A DNA stretch of 64,000 nucleotides from Oligoflexia bacterium (GTDB lineage Bacteria; Bdellovibrionota; UBA1018), in contig JAMPXJ010000014.1 of assembly GCA_023701205.1 (NCBI GenBank), forward strand, positions 42,498 to 106,497. Reading direction: 5' to 3'. Position 1 is the stretch's first letter. The number at the start of each line of letters is the position of its first letter. The translations under genes were made by a program, and so were the position numbers. Shown piece after piece: positions 54,251 to 63,550 of this stretch. The notes under the pieces were generated by a model, which made no database searches, had not been told where the DNA came from, and worked only from the letters and a program-made list of their open reading frames with translations.

Positions 54251-54280
54251 TTGACAGAACCCGAGCGCTCGCACCACACT
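54251..54280 (+). promoter_or_regulatory. Promoter of methyltransferase gene, leaderless
   Basis: A perfect TTGACA (54251-54256) is followed after 18 bases by CACACT (54275-54280), which ends seven bases before ATG 54288. No ribosome binding site is present. Confidence 0.4.
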
Positions 54281-54287
54281 CGGGGAC

Positions 54288-55100
54288 ATGGCAAAGCGGA
54301 GCTATGAATACCTGCTGGGTGATTCGCGCCGGGAAGCGACACGGCTGCGCGCGCAAGGAAAACTCTGGGACCCGGTGACCCACGCCCTTTTTGATCGGCT
54401 CGGCATCCGCCCTGGCTGGAAGGTCCTGGAGATCGGGCCGGGCCAGGGGTCGCTCAATCTCGAGCTTCGGCGAAGGACTCAGCGACCCGTGGATGCGGTC
54501 GAGCGCTCGCCCGAATTCGCACGACGCCTCCGGAAGCTCTGGGGACGCGACAGCCTGGGACAGGCGACGCTTTGGAACTGCGATCTGCTGGATGCCCGGC
54601 TTCCCGCGAGCCACTATGACCTGATCTTCGCCCGATGGGTCTTCCTATTCCTGCCGGACCCGCTCGCCCACCTGAAAAGGCTGATCCGCGCCCTCAAGCC
54701 CGGCGGCGTCATCGCGCTCCAGGATTATCATCGGGAAACCCTGGCGATGCTTCCTCCGGCGCCGCACTGGCAGGACTTCTTGGAGGCCGACCGCGCGTTC
54801 TTCGCCTCCCAGGGTGGCAACGCCAGCATCGGCGCCTCGCTGCCCGTGCTGCTCCAGAGCCGCGGTCTCAAGCTCGTCGAGCTCACGCCTCATGTCAAAA
54901 CCGGTCATCCCGGTTCCGCCACCTGGAGCTGGCTTTCCGATTATTTCCTGGGCGTCCTGGACCGCTACGCCCGTTATTCGCCCTTCTCCCCAGCCAAGGC
55001 GCGCGCCCTCCGGCGGCGCTGGCTCGCGGCGGCGAGCGATCGTACCTCGCTGCTCATCGGGCCCACCGTGCTCGACGTGGTGGCCCGAAAGAAGCGCTGA
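54288..55100 (+). CDS. Class I SAM-dependent methyltransferase
   Basis: This 270-residue protein has motif I VLEIGPGQGSLN (about 46-57), an acidic motif II (AVERS), motif IV FARWVFLFLPDP and the post-motif LKPGGVIALQDY. The layout fits small-molecule methyltransferases of the UbiE/BioC-like type. There is no signal peptide, so it acts in the cytoplasm. The substrate is unknown. Confidence 0.85.
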   Translation: MAKRSYEYLLGDSRREATRLRAQGKLWDPVTHALFDRLGIRPGWKVLEIGPGQGSLNLELRRRTQRPVDAVERSPEFARRLRKLWGRDSLGQATLWNCDLLDARLPASHYDLIFARWVFLFLPDPLAHLKRLIRALKPGGVIALQDYHRETLAMLPPAPHWQDFLEADRAFFASQGGNASIGASLPVLLQSRGLKLVELTPHVKTGHPGSATWSWLSDYFLGVLDRYARYSPFSPAKARALRRRWLAAASDRTSLLIGPTVLDVVARKKR

Positions 55101-55121
55101 CGCCCGAGCGGAGCGGCCCTC

Positions 55122-56387
55122 CTACTGCTGCGCGCAGAACGCGTCAGCCTGGAATTCCGTGATGGTCCCGCCGCCCGAGCCACCAACGCTGATGGCTGGG
55201 CTCGTGCGAGCGCCCGAGATGATGGCGCCCTTGAACGAGCCCTGACCCGAGAAGCCGATCACGCGATCCAGCGACAGGAAGGTGCCCGAAACCCCCGAAT
55301 TACCTCCGATCGAGACCGCGGCCTGCGAGTCGGTGGAGTCCAGGAAGACGAGCACGTTCTTCGGCAGGGCGCCGATCAGGCTGATCCCGCTGCCGAAGGA
55401 CGCCACGCCGGAAACCTTCAGCACGAAGACGGAGCTCGCGTCACCGATGAAGGTGATGCTCGCGCCCGAGCCGAGTGCGACGTCCCGCGCGGAGATCACG
55501 TTCACCTTCACGCCAGGATCGGCCGCGAAGGACGCGCCCTGCGTGAGATCAAGCGCCTGCGGATTGGCCGGATCGAGCGCCTGCGTGGATGCCAAGGACT
55601 TGGCCGCCGACGCGAGCTGGTAGATCGTGTCCCGCAACGCGAGCTCGGTGCTGCCCATGAGCTGCGAATTGACCGGGTTCTTGGAGCTCACGCTCGAATA
55701 AAGGTCATGGAAGACCGTCCCGTTGAAGGTCACGTTCCCGAGGAGGTTCATGACCGCGCCTTGATACAGGAAGGCGTTTCCGTTCACGGTGACCGAGCCG
55801 TTGAACTTCACGTCCGAGCCCGAGTTCAGCGCCACGAGGCCTCCGAGGTTCGGCAGACAGATGTTCGTGAGCTGTGGCGTGGGCGACGGAGTCGGCGAAG
55901 GCGCCACGGTTTCCGTCGGAGTCGGCGTCGGAGCCGGGACCGGAGTTTCCGTCGCGGTCGGCGTCGGAGCCGGGACCGGAGTTTCCGTCGCGGTCGGCGT
56001 CGGAGCCGGGACCGGAGTTTCCGTCACAGTCGGCGTCGGAGCCGGGACCGGAGTTTCCGTCGCGGTCGGCGTCGGAGCCGGGACCGGAGTTTCCGTCACA
56101 GTCGGCGTCGGAGCCGGGACCGGAGTTTCCGTGATGACCGGAAGCGGCTCAGGAACCTCCGTGGGAACCGGAGCCGGTGCGGGCGTCTCGGTCACCTGCG
56201 GCACCGGCACGGCCGGCGTCACGATCGGCGCGGCGATCGCCGGCAGAACAGAGGCGACTGCCGAAGGCGCCGGTTGCGGCAGCGCGTTCGCGCTCTCGCG
56301 CGCGGACTGGACCACGCCGAAATTCTGCTCACACCCTGAAAGCACCAGAAAAACCACCCCAAACGTACCGATTCTGCTGCCGATCAT
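55122..56387 (-). CDS. Lipoprotein with proline-rich repeat stalk and beta-solenoid-like domain
   Basis: This 421-residue protein starts behind GGGGGA and has lipobox LSGC. Residues 86-157 are six repeats of TETPVPAPTPT plus one residue, forming a stiff stalk. The C-terminal domain (about 180-420) has GSVTVNGNAFLYQG, FVLKVSG and LSLDRVIGFSGQGSFKGAIISG, resembling choice-of-anchor A or DUF3494 (ice-binding-like) surface domains. It is probably a surface-displayed adhesin-like protein. Family assignment is moderate. Confidence 0.7.
   Translation of the reverse strand: MIGSRIGTFGVVFLVLSGCEQNFGVVQSARESANALPQPAPSAVASVLPAIAAPIVTPAVPVPQVTETPAPAPVPTEVPEPLPVITETPVPAPTPTVTETPVPAPTPTATETPVPAPTPTVTETPVPAPTPTATETPVPAPTPTATETPVPAPTPTPTETVAPSPTPSPTPQLTNICLPNLGGLVALNSGSDVKFNGSVTVNGNAFLYQGAVMNLLGNVTFNGTVFHDLYSSVSSKNPVNSQLMGSTELALRDTIYQLASAAKSLASTQALDPANPQALDLTQGASFAADPGVKVNVISARDVALGSGASITFIGDASSVFVLKVSGVASFGSGISLIGALPKNVLVFLDSTDSQAAVSIGGNSGVSGTFLSLDRVIGFSGQGSFKGAIISGARTSPAISVGGSGGGTITEFQADAFCAQQ
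55917..56132. repeat. Six 36-base tandem repeats in a lipoprotein gene
   Basis: A 36-base unit encoding TETPVPAPTPT plus Val, Ala or Pro is repeated six times, with copies nearly identical at the DNA level. Length changes would keep frame and alter stalk length. Confidence 0.9.
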
Positions 56388-56470
56388 TTTATCCCCCAAA
56401 AACGCGCCTCCCAGCCCCAAAACCCCAGGAAAGCGCGAATTGCGATATGCGAACACTTATATTCTGATTG

Positions 56471-56499
56471 AAAAAACGATCGGATCCAATGTGTCCGAT
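56471..56499 (-). terminator. Rho-independent terminator
   Basis: On the minus strand ATCGGA, a nine-base loop, TCCGAT, then CG and six Ts follow the stop of the outer-membrane protein gene at 56537. The 6-bp stem is weak but the T-run is clear. It separates that gene from the lipoprotein gene at 56387. Confidence 0.55.
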
Positions 56500-56536
56500 T
56501 CTCCACAGGGCGACCGCTCAGGAATCCGGAGGAATT

Positions 56537-57334
56537 TCAAAAGCTCAGGCCGAACTTCGCACCGAGCGCGCTCGCGGAAGCGGAGCTATAGGACCCTTCG
56601 AGCGAAAGCTTGAAACCCATTCCCGGCAGCTTGAGCGCGACCCCGGTGAACGCCAGGAAGCCCCCGCCCTTTCCCGTCATCGAGTATTCGGGGGCCGGAT
56701 CCGCCACGGGCACGGTCAGGATGAGCTTTCCGATGGCGTATTGGTAAGCCACTCCGAGATAAGGATCGGCGAAATCCAGCTTCCGCGACACCAATAGCCC
56801 GGGCGTTACGGTATTGGTCAGGAGCTGCAGCTTCACGCCGTTTTCCGCGGAGAAGTTGGCGTGCGTCAGGCTCAAACGCAATGCCCAGGTCAGCCCCTCT
56901 TCGGGCTGCGCCACCGCGAGCTTCGCCTCGTAGCCGTAGAGCCGCAGCCCCTGAAGCCAAAGGATCGAGAAGCCCAGATCCAGATTCTGGGCGATGCCTT
57001 TGTGGATGTTGAGCCGGGGAACCGGGAGAAAAGGCGCTTGCGAAGAACCCGCGGCGCCGGCTGTGGCGAGCGCCCGCTGAAAGTCCTCCGGAAGCTTCAC
57101 GAGGCTTGCCTCGAGCCCGATGTCGACGCCCTTCATCCCATAGGGAGTCGCGGACTCGTACGCTCGATGATCCGTGGCGAGGCCGATCGTCTTGACGAGC
57201 GCAGGAACGACTTCAGCATCCAGCAGAGCAGTGGGATCGGCGAACTGGCCCGGATCCAGCGGAATCGTCGCTGCAGCTACCGGCGCGCCGGTGAAGACGA
57301 AGGCCAGAACCCAGCCAAGCCTGAAGATCCTCAT
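56537..57334 (-). CDS. Outer-membrane beta-barrel protein
   Basis: This 265-residue protein has a signal peptide (about 1-21) and many amphipathic strands (LNIHKGIAQNLDLGFSIL, GLTWALRLSLTHANF, LLVSRKLDFADPYLGVAYQY), ending in a final strand with terminal Phe (FGLSF), a classic barrel end. No named family is recognised. It is followed by a terminator and preceded by an extended -10. Confidence 0.65.
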   Translation of the reverse strand: MRIFRLGWVLAFVFTGAPVAAATIPLDPGQFADPTALLDAEVVPALVKTIGLATDHRAYESATPYGMKGVDIGLEASLVKLPEDFQRALATAGAAGSSQAPFLPVPRLNIHKGIAQNLDLGFSILWLQGLRLYGYEAKLAVAQPEEGLTWALRLSLTHANFSAENGVKLQLLTNTVTPGLLVSRKLDFADPYLGVAYQYAIGKLILTVPVADPAPEYSMTGKGGGFLAFTGVALKLPGMGFKLSLEGSYSSASASALGAKFGLSF

Positions 57335-57340
57335 CTTCCA

Positions 57341-57349
57341 AGCGTAACA
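57341..57349 (-). promoter_or_regulatory. Extended -10 of outer-membrane protein gene
   Basis: On the minus strand TGTTACGCT gives an extended -10 whose hexamer TACGCT ends six bases before the ATG at 57334, another likely leaderless start. Confidence 0.35.
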
Positions 57350-57389
57350 CGGAGGTGCCCGGAGGGAGAAACACCGGACAGCCTTGGCG

Positions 57390-59303
57390 TCAGGCCGGGA
57401 GGCGGGATTCCGCGATTCGGGGTTCCGGCACGGCCAGGACCGCCTTCATGTCCGCCTTGATCAGCAAGGCGCGGTCTCCATTGCGAAGGAGCGCGGCATT
57501 GGCCTCATCGGTATCCAGATGCATCTCGAGGGAGAAGGCCTCGTTCACGCGGACGAGAACGTTCTCGAAAGTGACGGAGCGCTCTCCCCCGGTACGTACC
57601 CGAACGTGATCGCGGTCCCGCAGGCCGAAACGTGCCGCATCGCTCGTGTGCATATGGACGTGTCGCCAGCTGAGGATCACGCCCTCATGGATCGTGAGCT
57701 CGCCGCGCGGACCGGACAACTGGAGTCCGCCTGATCCGGCGATATCCCCCGAATCCCTCAACGGAGCCTCCACGCCGAGCTTGTAAGCGTCGGTCTGGCT
57801 GATCTCGATCTGGGTCGCCTTGCGCTCCGGACCGAGAATGCGGACACTCTCGATGCGGCCTTTGGGTCCCTGGATCGTCACGCATTCCTGGGCAGCGAAC
57901 TGGCCCGGTTGGGAAAGAGGCCTGAGAGGCGTGAGCCGGTAACCCGGTCCGAAAAGGACGTCCAGATCCGCGCGCGAGAGATGCACATGGCGGTTGGAGA
58001 CCGCGACAGGGATCGGGATCGGCGGCGCCGCCGGCCGCGCGGGAGCAAGCTCCATCGGCTCGTAGCACTGATCGGGGTCTTCGAAGGTATACCGGAAGTC
58101 CGCCGCAGCCGGGGACCGCCCCTGGAGCAGCGCCACCGTATCCTCGACGATCACCTGCTCCTCGTTGGTGCTCACGACCACTACCTTCGTGGCTGAACCC
58201 GGTTCCGTGATCACGCCCTCGACGCCGCGGATCGCGGCCTGATTCAGCCTCGGATCGAGCTTGATCCCGAGATACTGCATTTCGGAAATGGCCAACTCGC
58301 GGACAACCGGGGAATTCTCGCCGACGCCGGCCGTGAATACGATCGCATCCACACCGTTCATCGCGGCGGCGTAAGCGCCAATGTACTTCTTAAGGCTATA
58401 AGCGTAGACCCGCAGTGCGTGCGTGCAGCGCAGGTCCCCTTCCCCGTGACGGCTCTCGATGTCCCGCAGGTCGCTGAAGCCCGTCATGCCCAACATGCCG
58501 CTCTTCCGGTTCAGGCATTCGAAGATCTCCTCGAAGCCCAGGCCGGTGCGCGCATGAAGGTAAGGGACCATTCCCGGATCGCAATCCCCCGAGCGGGTTC
58601 CCATCACGACACCGGCCAGCGGCGTCAACCCCATGCTCGTATCGATCGACTTCCCGAACTTCACTGCCGAAACGCTCGCGCCGTTGCCCACGTGGCAGCT
58701 GATGATCCGAAGCGCTTCGATCGGCCGATTGAGCATGCCGGCTACCCGGCGGGAAACATAAAGATGCGAAGTTCCGTGGAAACCATAGCGTCGGACGCCG
58801 TACTGCTCGGACCACTCCCGCAGCACGGGATAAACATAGGCCTGCTCGGGCATCGTCTGATGGAAAGCGGTATCGAAGACCGCGACCTGCGGCACCTCCG
58901 GGAGCAGCTTCCGGATCGCCCGGATCCCCGCCAGATTCGCGGGATTATGCAAAGGGGCGAGCGGAATCAGCTCTTCGATCGCTCTCTCCACCTCGTCGTC
59001 GATGAGAACCGAGCGCGCGAAGCGATCGCCTCCGTGCACGAGGCGATGACCCACCGCACGAACTCCCTCTCCGTCCGGCAGGAGCTCCAGGAGCATCGCG
59101 AGCACGCGTTCGATGGCCGCCGAGTGATCCGCGCAGCGCGCCTCGATCCGCTTCGCCGGACGCCCCCCCACCTCGTGCCTGATGAGCGTGCCGGGCTGAC
59201 CGATGCGGTCGACCAGGCCTGAGGCCAATTTTTGGTGACTTTTCCAGTCAAAAAGCTGGTATTTGAGGGAACTCGAGCCACAGTTGAGAGCCAGGATGTT
59301 CAT
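57390..59303 (-). CDS. Acetate kinase-PduL phosphotransacylase fusion
   Basis: This 637-residue protein joins two enzymes. Residues 1-397 are acetate kinase: LNCGSSSLKYQLF, FDTAFHQTMP, YGFHGTSH, HVGNGAS and TRSGDCDPG. Residues about 432-628 are a PduL-type phosphotransacylase: SNRHVHLS (437-443) and RHVHMH (547-552) carry the zinc histidines. Together they convert acetyl-CoA (or propionyl-CoA) to acetate with ATP formation, or the reverse. AGGAG is eight bases upstream. The two enzymes are normally separate genes. Confidence 0.92.
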   Translation of the reverse strand: MNILALNCGSSSLKYQLFDWKSHQKLASGLVDRIGQPGTLIRHEVGGRPAKRIEARCADHSAAIERVLAMLLELLPDGEGVRAVGHRLVHGGDRFARSVLIDDEVERAIEELIPLAPLHNPANLAGIRAIRKLLPEVPQVAVFDTAFHQTMPEQAYVYPVLREWSEQYGVRRYGFHGTSHLYVSRRVAGMLNRPIEALRIISCHVGNGASVSAVKFGKSIDTSMGLTPLAGVVMGTRSGDCDPGMVPYLHARTGLGFEEIFECLNRKSGMLGMTGFSDLRDIESRHGEGDLRCTHALRVYAYSLKKYIGAYAAAMNGVDAIVFTAGVGENSPVVRELAISEMQYLGIKLDPRLNQAAIRGVEGVITEPGSATKVVVVSTNEEQVIVEDTVALLQGRSPAAADFRYTFEDPDQCYEPMELAPARPAAPPIPIPVAVSNRHVHLSRADLDVLFGPGYRLTPLRPLSQPGQFAAQECVTIQGPKGRIESVRILGPERKATQIEISQTDAYKLGVEAPLRDSGDIAGSGGLQLSGPRGELTIHEGVILSWRHVHMHTSDAARFGLRDRDHVRVRTGGERSVTFENVLVRVNEAFSLEMHLDTDEANAALLRNGDRALLIKADMKAVLAVPEPRIAESRLPA

Positions 59304-59406
59304 GCGCTTGCTCCTGTAACTTCTCTTTTACCGAAGCAGGCGCGGCCGGGCGAAACGTGACTCCAAAGTTCCGGCTTACGGAACCAAACAATTCGGGGAG
59401 CCCCAG

Positions 59407-60168
59407 GTGAAGGACCAGATCGATTTCAAGTTGGTGCTGCGAATTCTTAAATCCGCATTAAAGAAAAACAAGATCCATTACCGCGACCTTGCCCGCAAGA
59501 TCGGCATGTCCGAGAGCGGACTGAAGAAACTCTTCATCGCGGAGGACTGCTCGTTCAACCGCCTTGTCCAGATCTGCAACGCGATCGACGTCTCGCTGGC
59601 GGACGTGCTGGCATCCCTGAAGCAGATGAGCGCGAAGGAGGTGCGCTTCTCGCAGGAGCAGCAGGAGTATTTCGTCCAGCATCCCGAGTGCTTCTATTAT
59701 TTCTGGAAACTCGTCTATGAGCGCGTGACCGTCGAGGAGATCCAGCGGCAATTCGGGCTTTCGGAGGTCGATACTTTCCGCTACCTCAAGAAGCTGGACG
59801 AGCTCAAGCTCATCCAGCTCCACGAGAACAACCGCGCGAAAATCCCGAAGGTGCAGCTCGTCCGCTGGGTCGGCACCGGTCCGCTCATGCGCAAGATCCG
59901 CAAGGAGTGGAGCGCGGAGCTCGTCAACGATACCGTGGACTCGGAGGTAGGGGACCTGCAGCACTTCAGCCTGCGCTACTACCAGCTCACGCCGGAGTCC
60001 TACCAGGACCTGCTGCACTCCATCCAGGAGCTCGATACCGAGTTCGGCAACCGCACCATCCGCGAGATCAGCCTGCAGAAAAGCGGGCTCAAATCGGTGC
60101 GCATGATCTCGGCGATCGCGCAGGGAAGCTACGTCGGCAGGAAGAAGATCGGCCCCCTGACGAGATGA
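59407..60168 (+). CDS. XRE-family transcriptional regulator
   Basis: This 253-residue protein has an N-terminal helix-turn-helix (IHYRDLARKIGMSESGLKKLF, residues about 23-43, read in parts) followed by a helical middle and a winged-helix-like segment (EIQRQFGLSEVDTFRYLKKL), similar in layout to regulators common in Bdellovibrio-like bacteria. The start is GTG behind GGGGAG. It is divergent from the acetate kinase fusion, which it may regulate. Confidence 0.78.
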   Translation: MKDQIDFKLVLRILKSALKKNKIHYRDLARKIGMSESGLKKLFIAEDCSFNRLVQICNAIDVSLADVLASLKQMSAKEVRFSQEQQEYFVQHPECFYYFWKLVYERVTVEEIQRQFGLSEVDTFRYLKKLDELKLIQLHENNRAKIPKVQLVRWVGTGPLMRKIRKEWSAELVNDTVDSEVGDLQHFSLRYYQLTPESYQDLLHSIQELDTEFGNRTIREISLQKSGLKSVRMISAIAQGSYVGRKKIGPLTR

Positions 60169-60179
60169 GGGCGCGCGCC

Positions 60180-62447
60180 TCATCTCACGGTGAGGACGCG
60201 CACTTTCCCGCTTCGGCGAAGGACCTCTACGGTCGTGCCCGGCGCGCCCCGGCGGAACGCGAGGTCGATCTCCCAGTCGCGGCCTCGAAGCCCGCGAATC
60301 TCCACGTGCCGGAGCTTTCGGGTCAGCAACGGCGATCTGCAGACCAGATAATTCTGCTCGGGCTGAACGCCGATTCCCAGCAGCGATCGCAGCATGAGGA
60401 AGACCGAGCCCGCGGCCCACGCCTGCGGCTTGCAGGCGACCTCGTAGGGCACCGGCGGGGTGTTGCCCCGTTTTCTGAATCCGCAGAAAAGCTCGGGAAG
60501 CCGGAAATCCTCGCTCGTCTCCAGCACCTCGATCAACGCGACCGCAAGCCGGTCGAGCTCCCCGGTGAAACCGTAGTTCCGGAAACCCTCCATGATCAAC
60601 GAGTTGTCGTGGGGCCATACCGATCCGTTGTGATAGCTGAGCGGGTTGTAGGCGATCTCCGTATCGGCCAGGGTCCGGATCCCGTAGCCGCTGAAAAGGG
60701 CGTCGGACATGAGGTGCGATGCCACCGCGCGCGCCTGCGCCGGCTCCAGCACCTGGGTCCACAGGCAATGCCCCATATTCGAGGCGAGCACCTGGCAGGG
60801 TTCGCTCTCCGCGCCCGCAAGCGCCAGGTAGACGAACTTCCGCTCCTCGTTCCAGAAGCGATCCATGAAGCGCGCCTTGAGCTCCAAGGCCTCCAGCCTC
60901 AGGCGGGAAGACAGCTCCTGCCTGCCCAGGAGCCGCGCGAGCTCCGACATTCCCATCCGCGCACGGAAGGCATAGCCTTGCACCTCGCAGAGCCGGATCG
61001 GCGCGCGGGCGAAGCGCCCGTCCGCGTGCATGATGGAGTCATGTGAGTCCTTCCAGCCCTGGTTCACGAGCCCGTTGGGCGACTGCTTGGCGTATTCCAG
61101 GAAACCGTCTCGATCGGAGTCTCCCCAACGATTGATCCACGCCAGCGCGCGAAGCGCGTCCGGCCACCACTCGCGCAGGCTGCCGACATCGCCCGTCCAA
61201 CGCACGTACTCATGCAACAGGATCAGGCAGAGCGGAGTCGAGTCCACGGAGCCGTAATAAGGGATGAAAGGCACCTCCCTGGTGAGCGCCATCTCGCCCC
61301 GGCGCATCTCGTGAAATACCTTCCCGGGCTGCTCGTCGGTGAAGGGATCCACCCGATCGCCAAGCCTTTGCAACGCGTACTGCAGCACGCCCTTCGCGAG
61401 ATTCGGGTACCAGGGAAGCATCTGATAGGCCGTGATCATGCCGTCGCGGCCGAACGGCGCCGAGAACCACGGGATTCCGGCATAAGGATACAACAGCTCC
61501 GAGGGCTCCTCCGTCAGGAGCATGAAGATATCGTCCTGCGCATTGCGGATCGCGCGGCTGACGATCTCGTGATCGGTCTCGATCGACAGCCCGGTGAAGG
61601 GCGAAGTCACCGCGCGATTCACCAGCAGCCGCATCTTCTCCGGCACGCTCACCTCCTCGTAAGGCCTCCCGAGCAGGCAGCAGTCCGATTCGCGATCGAA
61701 GGAAACCACCGTTCTGAGCGAGACGATGCCTTTCGCCGGCACCTCGACCCGCGTGAAATAGCCCGCGAGCGCCGGCGAGACCCGGATCTTTTCCGCCGCA
61801 AAGAGACGGTACACGTAGGTCCTCCGCACGCGCCCGTCCAGGCCCTCGTACTGGAAGACCGTGCTCGGCATGCCGGCGGCGGCCGACCGCCCGCGCGCTT
61901 CCTGCAGAGGGAGCATCCGCCCGCGCCGCGGCCGGGGATAGCCGCGGACCTCGAAAACATCATCGAACCGCGTGCCGATCCACTGCTCGATCTGGAGCGC
62001 GTGCGGACGCGAGTCGAAGTTCTTGACCTCGACGGTCTCGAAGAGCGCGTCTTCGACCAGACTGAGCACGCGCCGCACGAGCAGGGTATCGCGGGGAATA
62101 CGCCCCTTTCCGTCCAGCTCCGGAAGGTCGCGATTGGCCATGGACACCACGACCGTGTGCCCGCCGAACCGGTGCTCGTGGGCGAGCGACACCGGACGCT
62201 CCCCGTTGAAGGTCATCTCCCAGACGCCCAGGTAACGGGTATCGTTGCAATAGAAGCCCAGCTCCGACGATTGCGAATAGAGGCGCGGAGACTCCCCCAA
62301 CGGATCGACCACCGCGAACGCCGAGTTATCCTTGATGTTGATCTTAGGAATTCCCGTCAGCAACGCGCTGGACGGGATGTAGGAGATTCCGTCGACGACG
62401 ATCGGCCCTGCGCTGCCCTGAGGACTCGGAGAGACGTCGGTAGACAT
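60180..62447 (-). CDS. Amylo-alpha-1,6-glucosidase-type glycogen debranching enzyme
   Basis: This 755-residue protein has an N-terminal glycogen-debranching domain (FAVVDPLGESPRLYS, GFYCNDTRYLGVWEM) and a C-terminal alpha/alpha barrel with GRDGMITAYQMLPW, HEMRRGEMAL, WKDSHDSIMHADG, and YNPLSYHNGSVWPHDN, as in amylo-alpha-1,6-glucosidases. It probably hydrolyses alpha-1,6 branch points of glycogen or a related glucan. Its start lies 104 bases inside the upstream glycosyltransferase gene, suggesting coupling. Confidence 0.88.
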   Translation of the reverse strand: MSTDVSPSPQGSAGPIVVDGISYIPSSALLTGIPKINIKDNSAFAVVDPLGESPRLYSQSSELGFYCNDTRYLGVWEMTFNGERPVSLAHEHRFGGHTVVVSMANRDLPELDGKGRIPRDTLLVRRVLSLVEDALFETVEVKNFDSRPHALQIEQWIGTRFDDVFEVRGYPRPRRGRMLPLQEARGRSAAAGMPSTVFQYEGLDGRVRRTYVYRLFAAEKIRVSPALAGYFTRVEVPAKGIVSLRTVVSFDRESDCCLLGRPYEEVSVPEKMRLLVNRAVTSPFTGLSIETDHEIVSRAIRNAQDDIFMLLTEEPSELLYPYAGIPWFSAPFGRDGMITAYQMLPWYPNLAKGVLQYALQRLGDRVDPFTDEQPGKVFHEMRRGEMALTREVPFIPYYGSVDSTPLCLILLHEYVRWTGDVGSLREWWPDALRALAWINRWGDSDRDGFLEYAKQSPNGLVNQGWKDSHDSIMHADGRFARAPIRLCEVQGYAFRARMGMSELARLLGRQELSSRLRLEALELKARFMDRFWNEERKFVYLALAGAESEPCQVLASNMGHCLWTQVLEPAQARAVASHLMSDALFSGYGIRTLADTEIAYNPLSYHNGSVWPHDNSLIMEGFRNYGFTGELDRLAVALIEVLETSEDFRLPELFCGFRKRGNTPPVPYEVACKPQAWAAGSVFLMLRSLLGIGVQPEQNYLVCRSPLLTRKLRHVEIRGLRGRDWEIDLAFRRGAPGTTVEVLRRSGKVRVLTVR

Positions 62448-63450
62448 CGATGTATTCCTCCGTCATTCTCTTGAGCGAGAACCGCGCCTCGACCCACTCG
62501 CGGCAGGCGGGGCGATCCAGGGCGGGCAGATCAGGGATCCGCCGCGCCAGCTCCGCGATGTCAGGATGAACGAAGCCGGTCACGCCATCGCGAAGGAGCT
62601 CGGGCACCGAACCGCAGGGACGCGCCAGCACCGGGGTGCCGCACGCGAGCGATTCGAGCACGACGAGCCCGAACGGCTCAGGCCAGTCGATGGGGAACAC
62701 CGTCGCGAGAGCCCCGCCCAGGAAGTCGGACTTCTGAGCCTCGGAAATCTCGCCCACGTATTCGATGAAACGGCCGTCCACATGCGGCTCCACAAAGGCA
62801 TCGTAATAATCCTGGCCAGTCTTGCCTTCGATCTTGGCCGCGATCTTCAGCGGCACCCCGGCGAGCTTGGCGATCTTGATCGCCCAATCGGGACGCTTTT
62901 CCGCTGAAATCCGGCCCAGAAACGCCAGGTACCGGCCCGGCTTGCGATGCAGCTCGAAGGGCCCGGTGTCGATACCGTGATGAATCGTCGCCATCCACCG
63001 AAGCCATGGCAGAGGCTGGCGCTGCGAGTCGCTGATCGAAACATACGAGGCGCCCGGAAAGCCACCGAGGGCGGCCGGAAGGTCCGGCAGGTCCAGCCTC
63101 CCGTGCATCGTGGTCAGAACCGGTACCCGGGTCATCCGGGTGAGCGGCAGCATCCAGTAATCGTGGTGGTTATGGATGACATCGAAATCCCCGGCAAGAT
63201 CGGCCACCACGGCGAGCATCTTCAGGTGATAGGCCACCGGATCCGCCACTGGAGCACTCCTCAATCGGAGCGACTCGTCGATGACGGGGATCAACGGACC
63301 CTCCACCCGGGAATCGCCCGAGGCGAAAAGCACCGTATCCACGCCCTGCGAGCGCAGGCCCCGATAGAGATTGTAGACGACCCGCTCGGTTCCGCCATAA
63401 AGCCGCGGAGGAACGCTCTCGAACAGCGGTGAAAGAAGAGCCACGCGCAT
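62344..63450 (-). CDS. GT4-type glycosyltransferase
   Basis: This 368-residue protein has the GT-B fold: an N-terminal LLSPLFESVPPRLYGGTERVV with Gly-rich loop, a central FLGRISAEKRPD, and the EX7E motif in WPEPFGLVVLESLACG. It probably transfers a sugar from a nucleotide-sugar donor, perhaps in glucan or trehalose-type metabolism given the debranching partner. The last 28 residues are basic and come from the overlap with the next gene. Confidence 0.85.
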   Translation of the reverse strand: MRVALLSPLFESVPPRLYGGTERVVYNLYRGLRSQGVDTVLFASGDSRVEGPLIPVIDESLRLRSAPVADPVAYHLKMLAVVADLAGDFDVIHNHHDYWMLPLTRMTRVPVLTTMHGRLDLPDLPAALGGFPGASYVSISDSQRQPLPWLRWMATIHHGIDTGPFELHRKPGRYLAFLGRISAEKRPDWAIKIAKLAGVPLKIAAKIEGKTGQDYYDAFVEPHVDGRFIEYVGEISEAQKSDFLGGALATVFPIDWPEPFGLVVLESLACGTPVLARPCGSVPELLRDGVTGFVHPDIAELARRIPDLPALDRPACREWVEARFSLKRMTEEYIDVYRRLSESSGQRRADRRRRNLLHPVQRVADGNS

Positions 63451-63550
63451 GACTCTCCTGGATTAGGACTTTACGGGATGCGTTCGCAAGGAACGGCGCG
63501 CGAACACGACATCGCCGCGCCTACCGTGAAAAGGCTTGTCGCAGGCCGGC

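Noticed and set aside
55917..56132. CRISPR array
   Set aside because: The units are contiguous with no unique spacers and encode in-frame protein repeats. The 42264-42311 repeats were rejected for the same reason.
55789..56613. Plus-strand open frame across the 36-base repeats
   Set aside because: The Gly/Ser/Val repeat product only mirrors the minus-strand repeat, and the minus gene has a lipobox and ribosome binding site.
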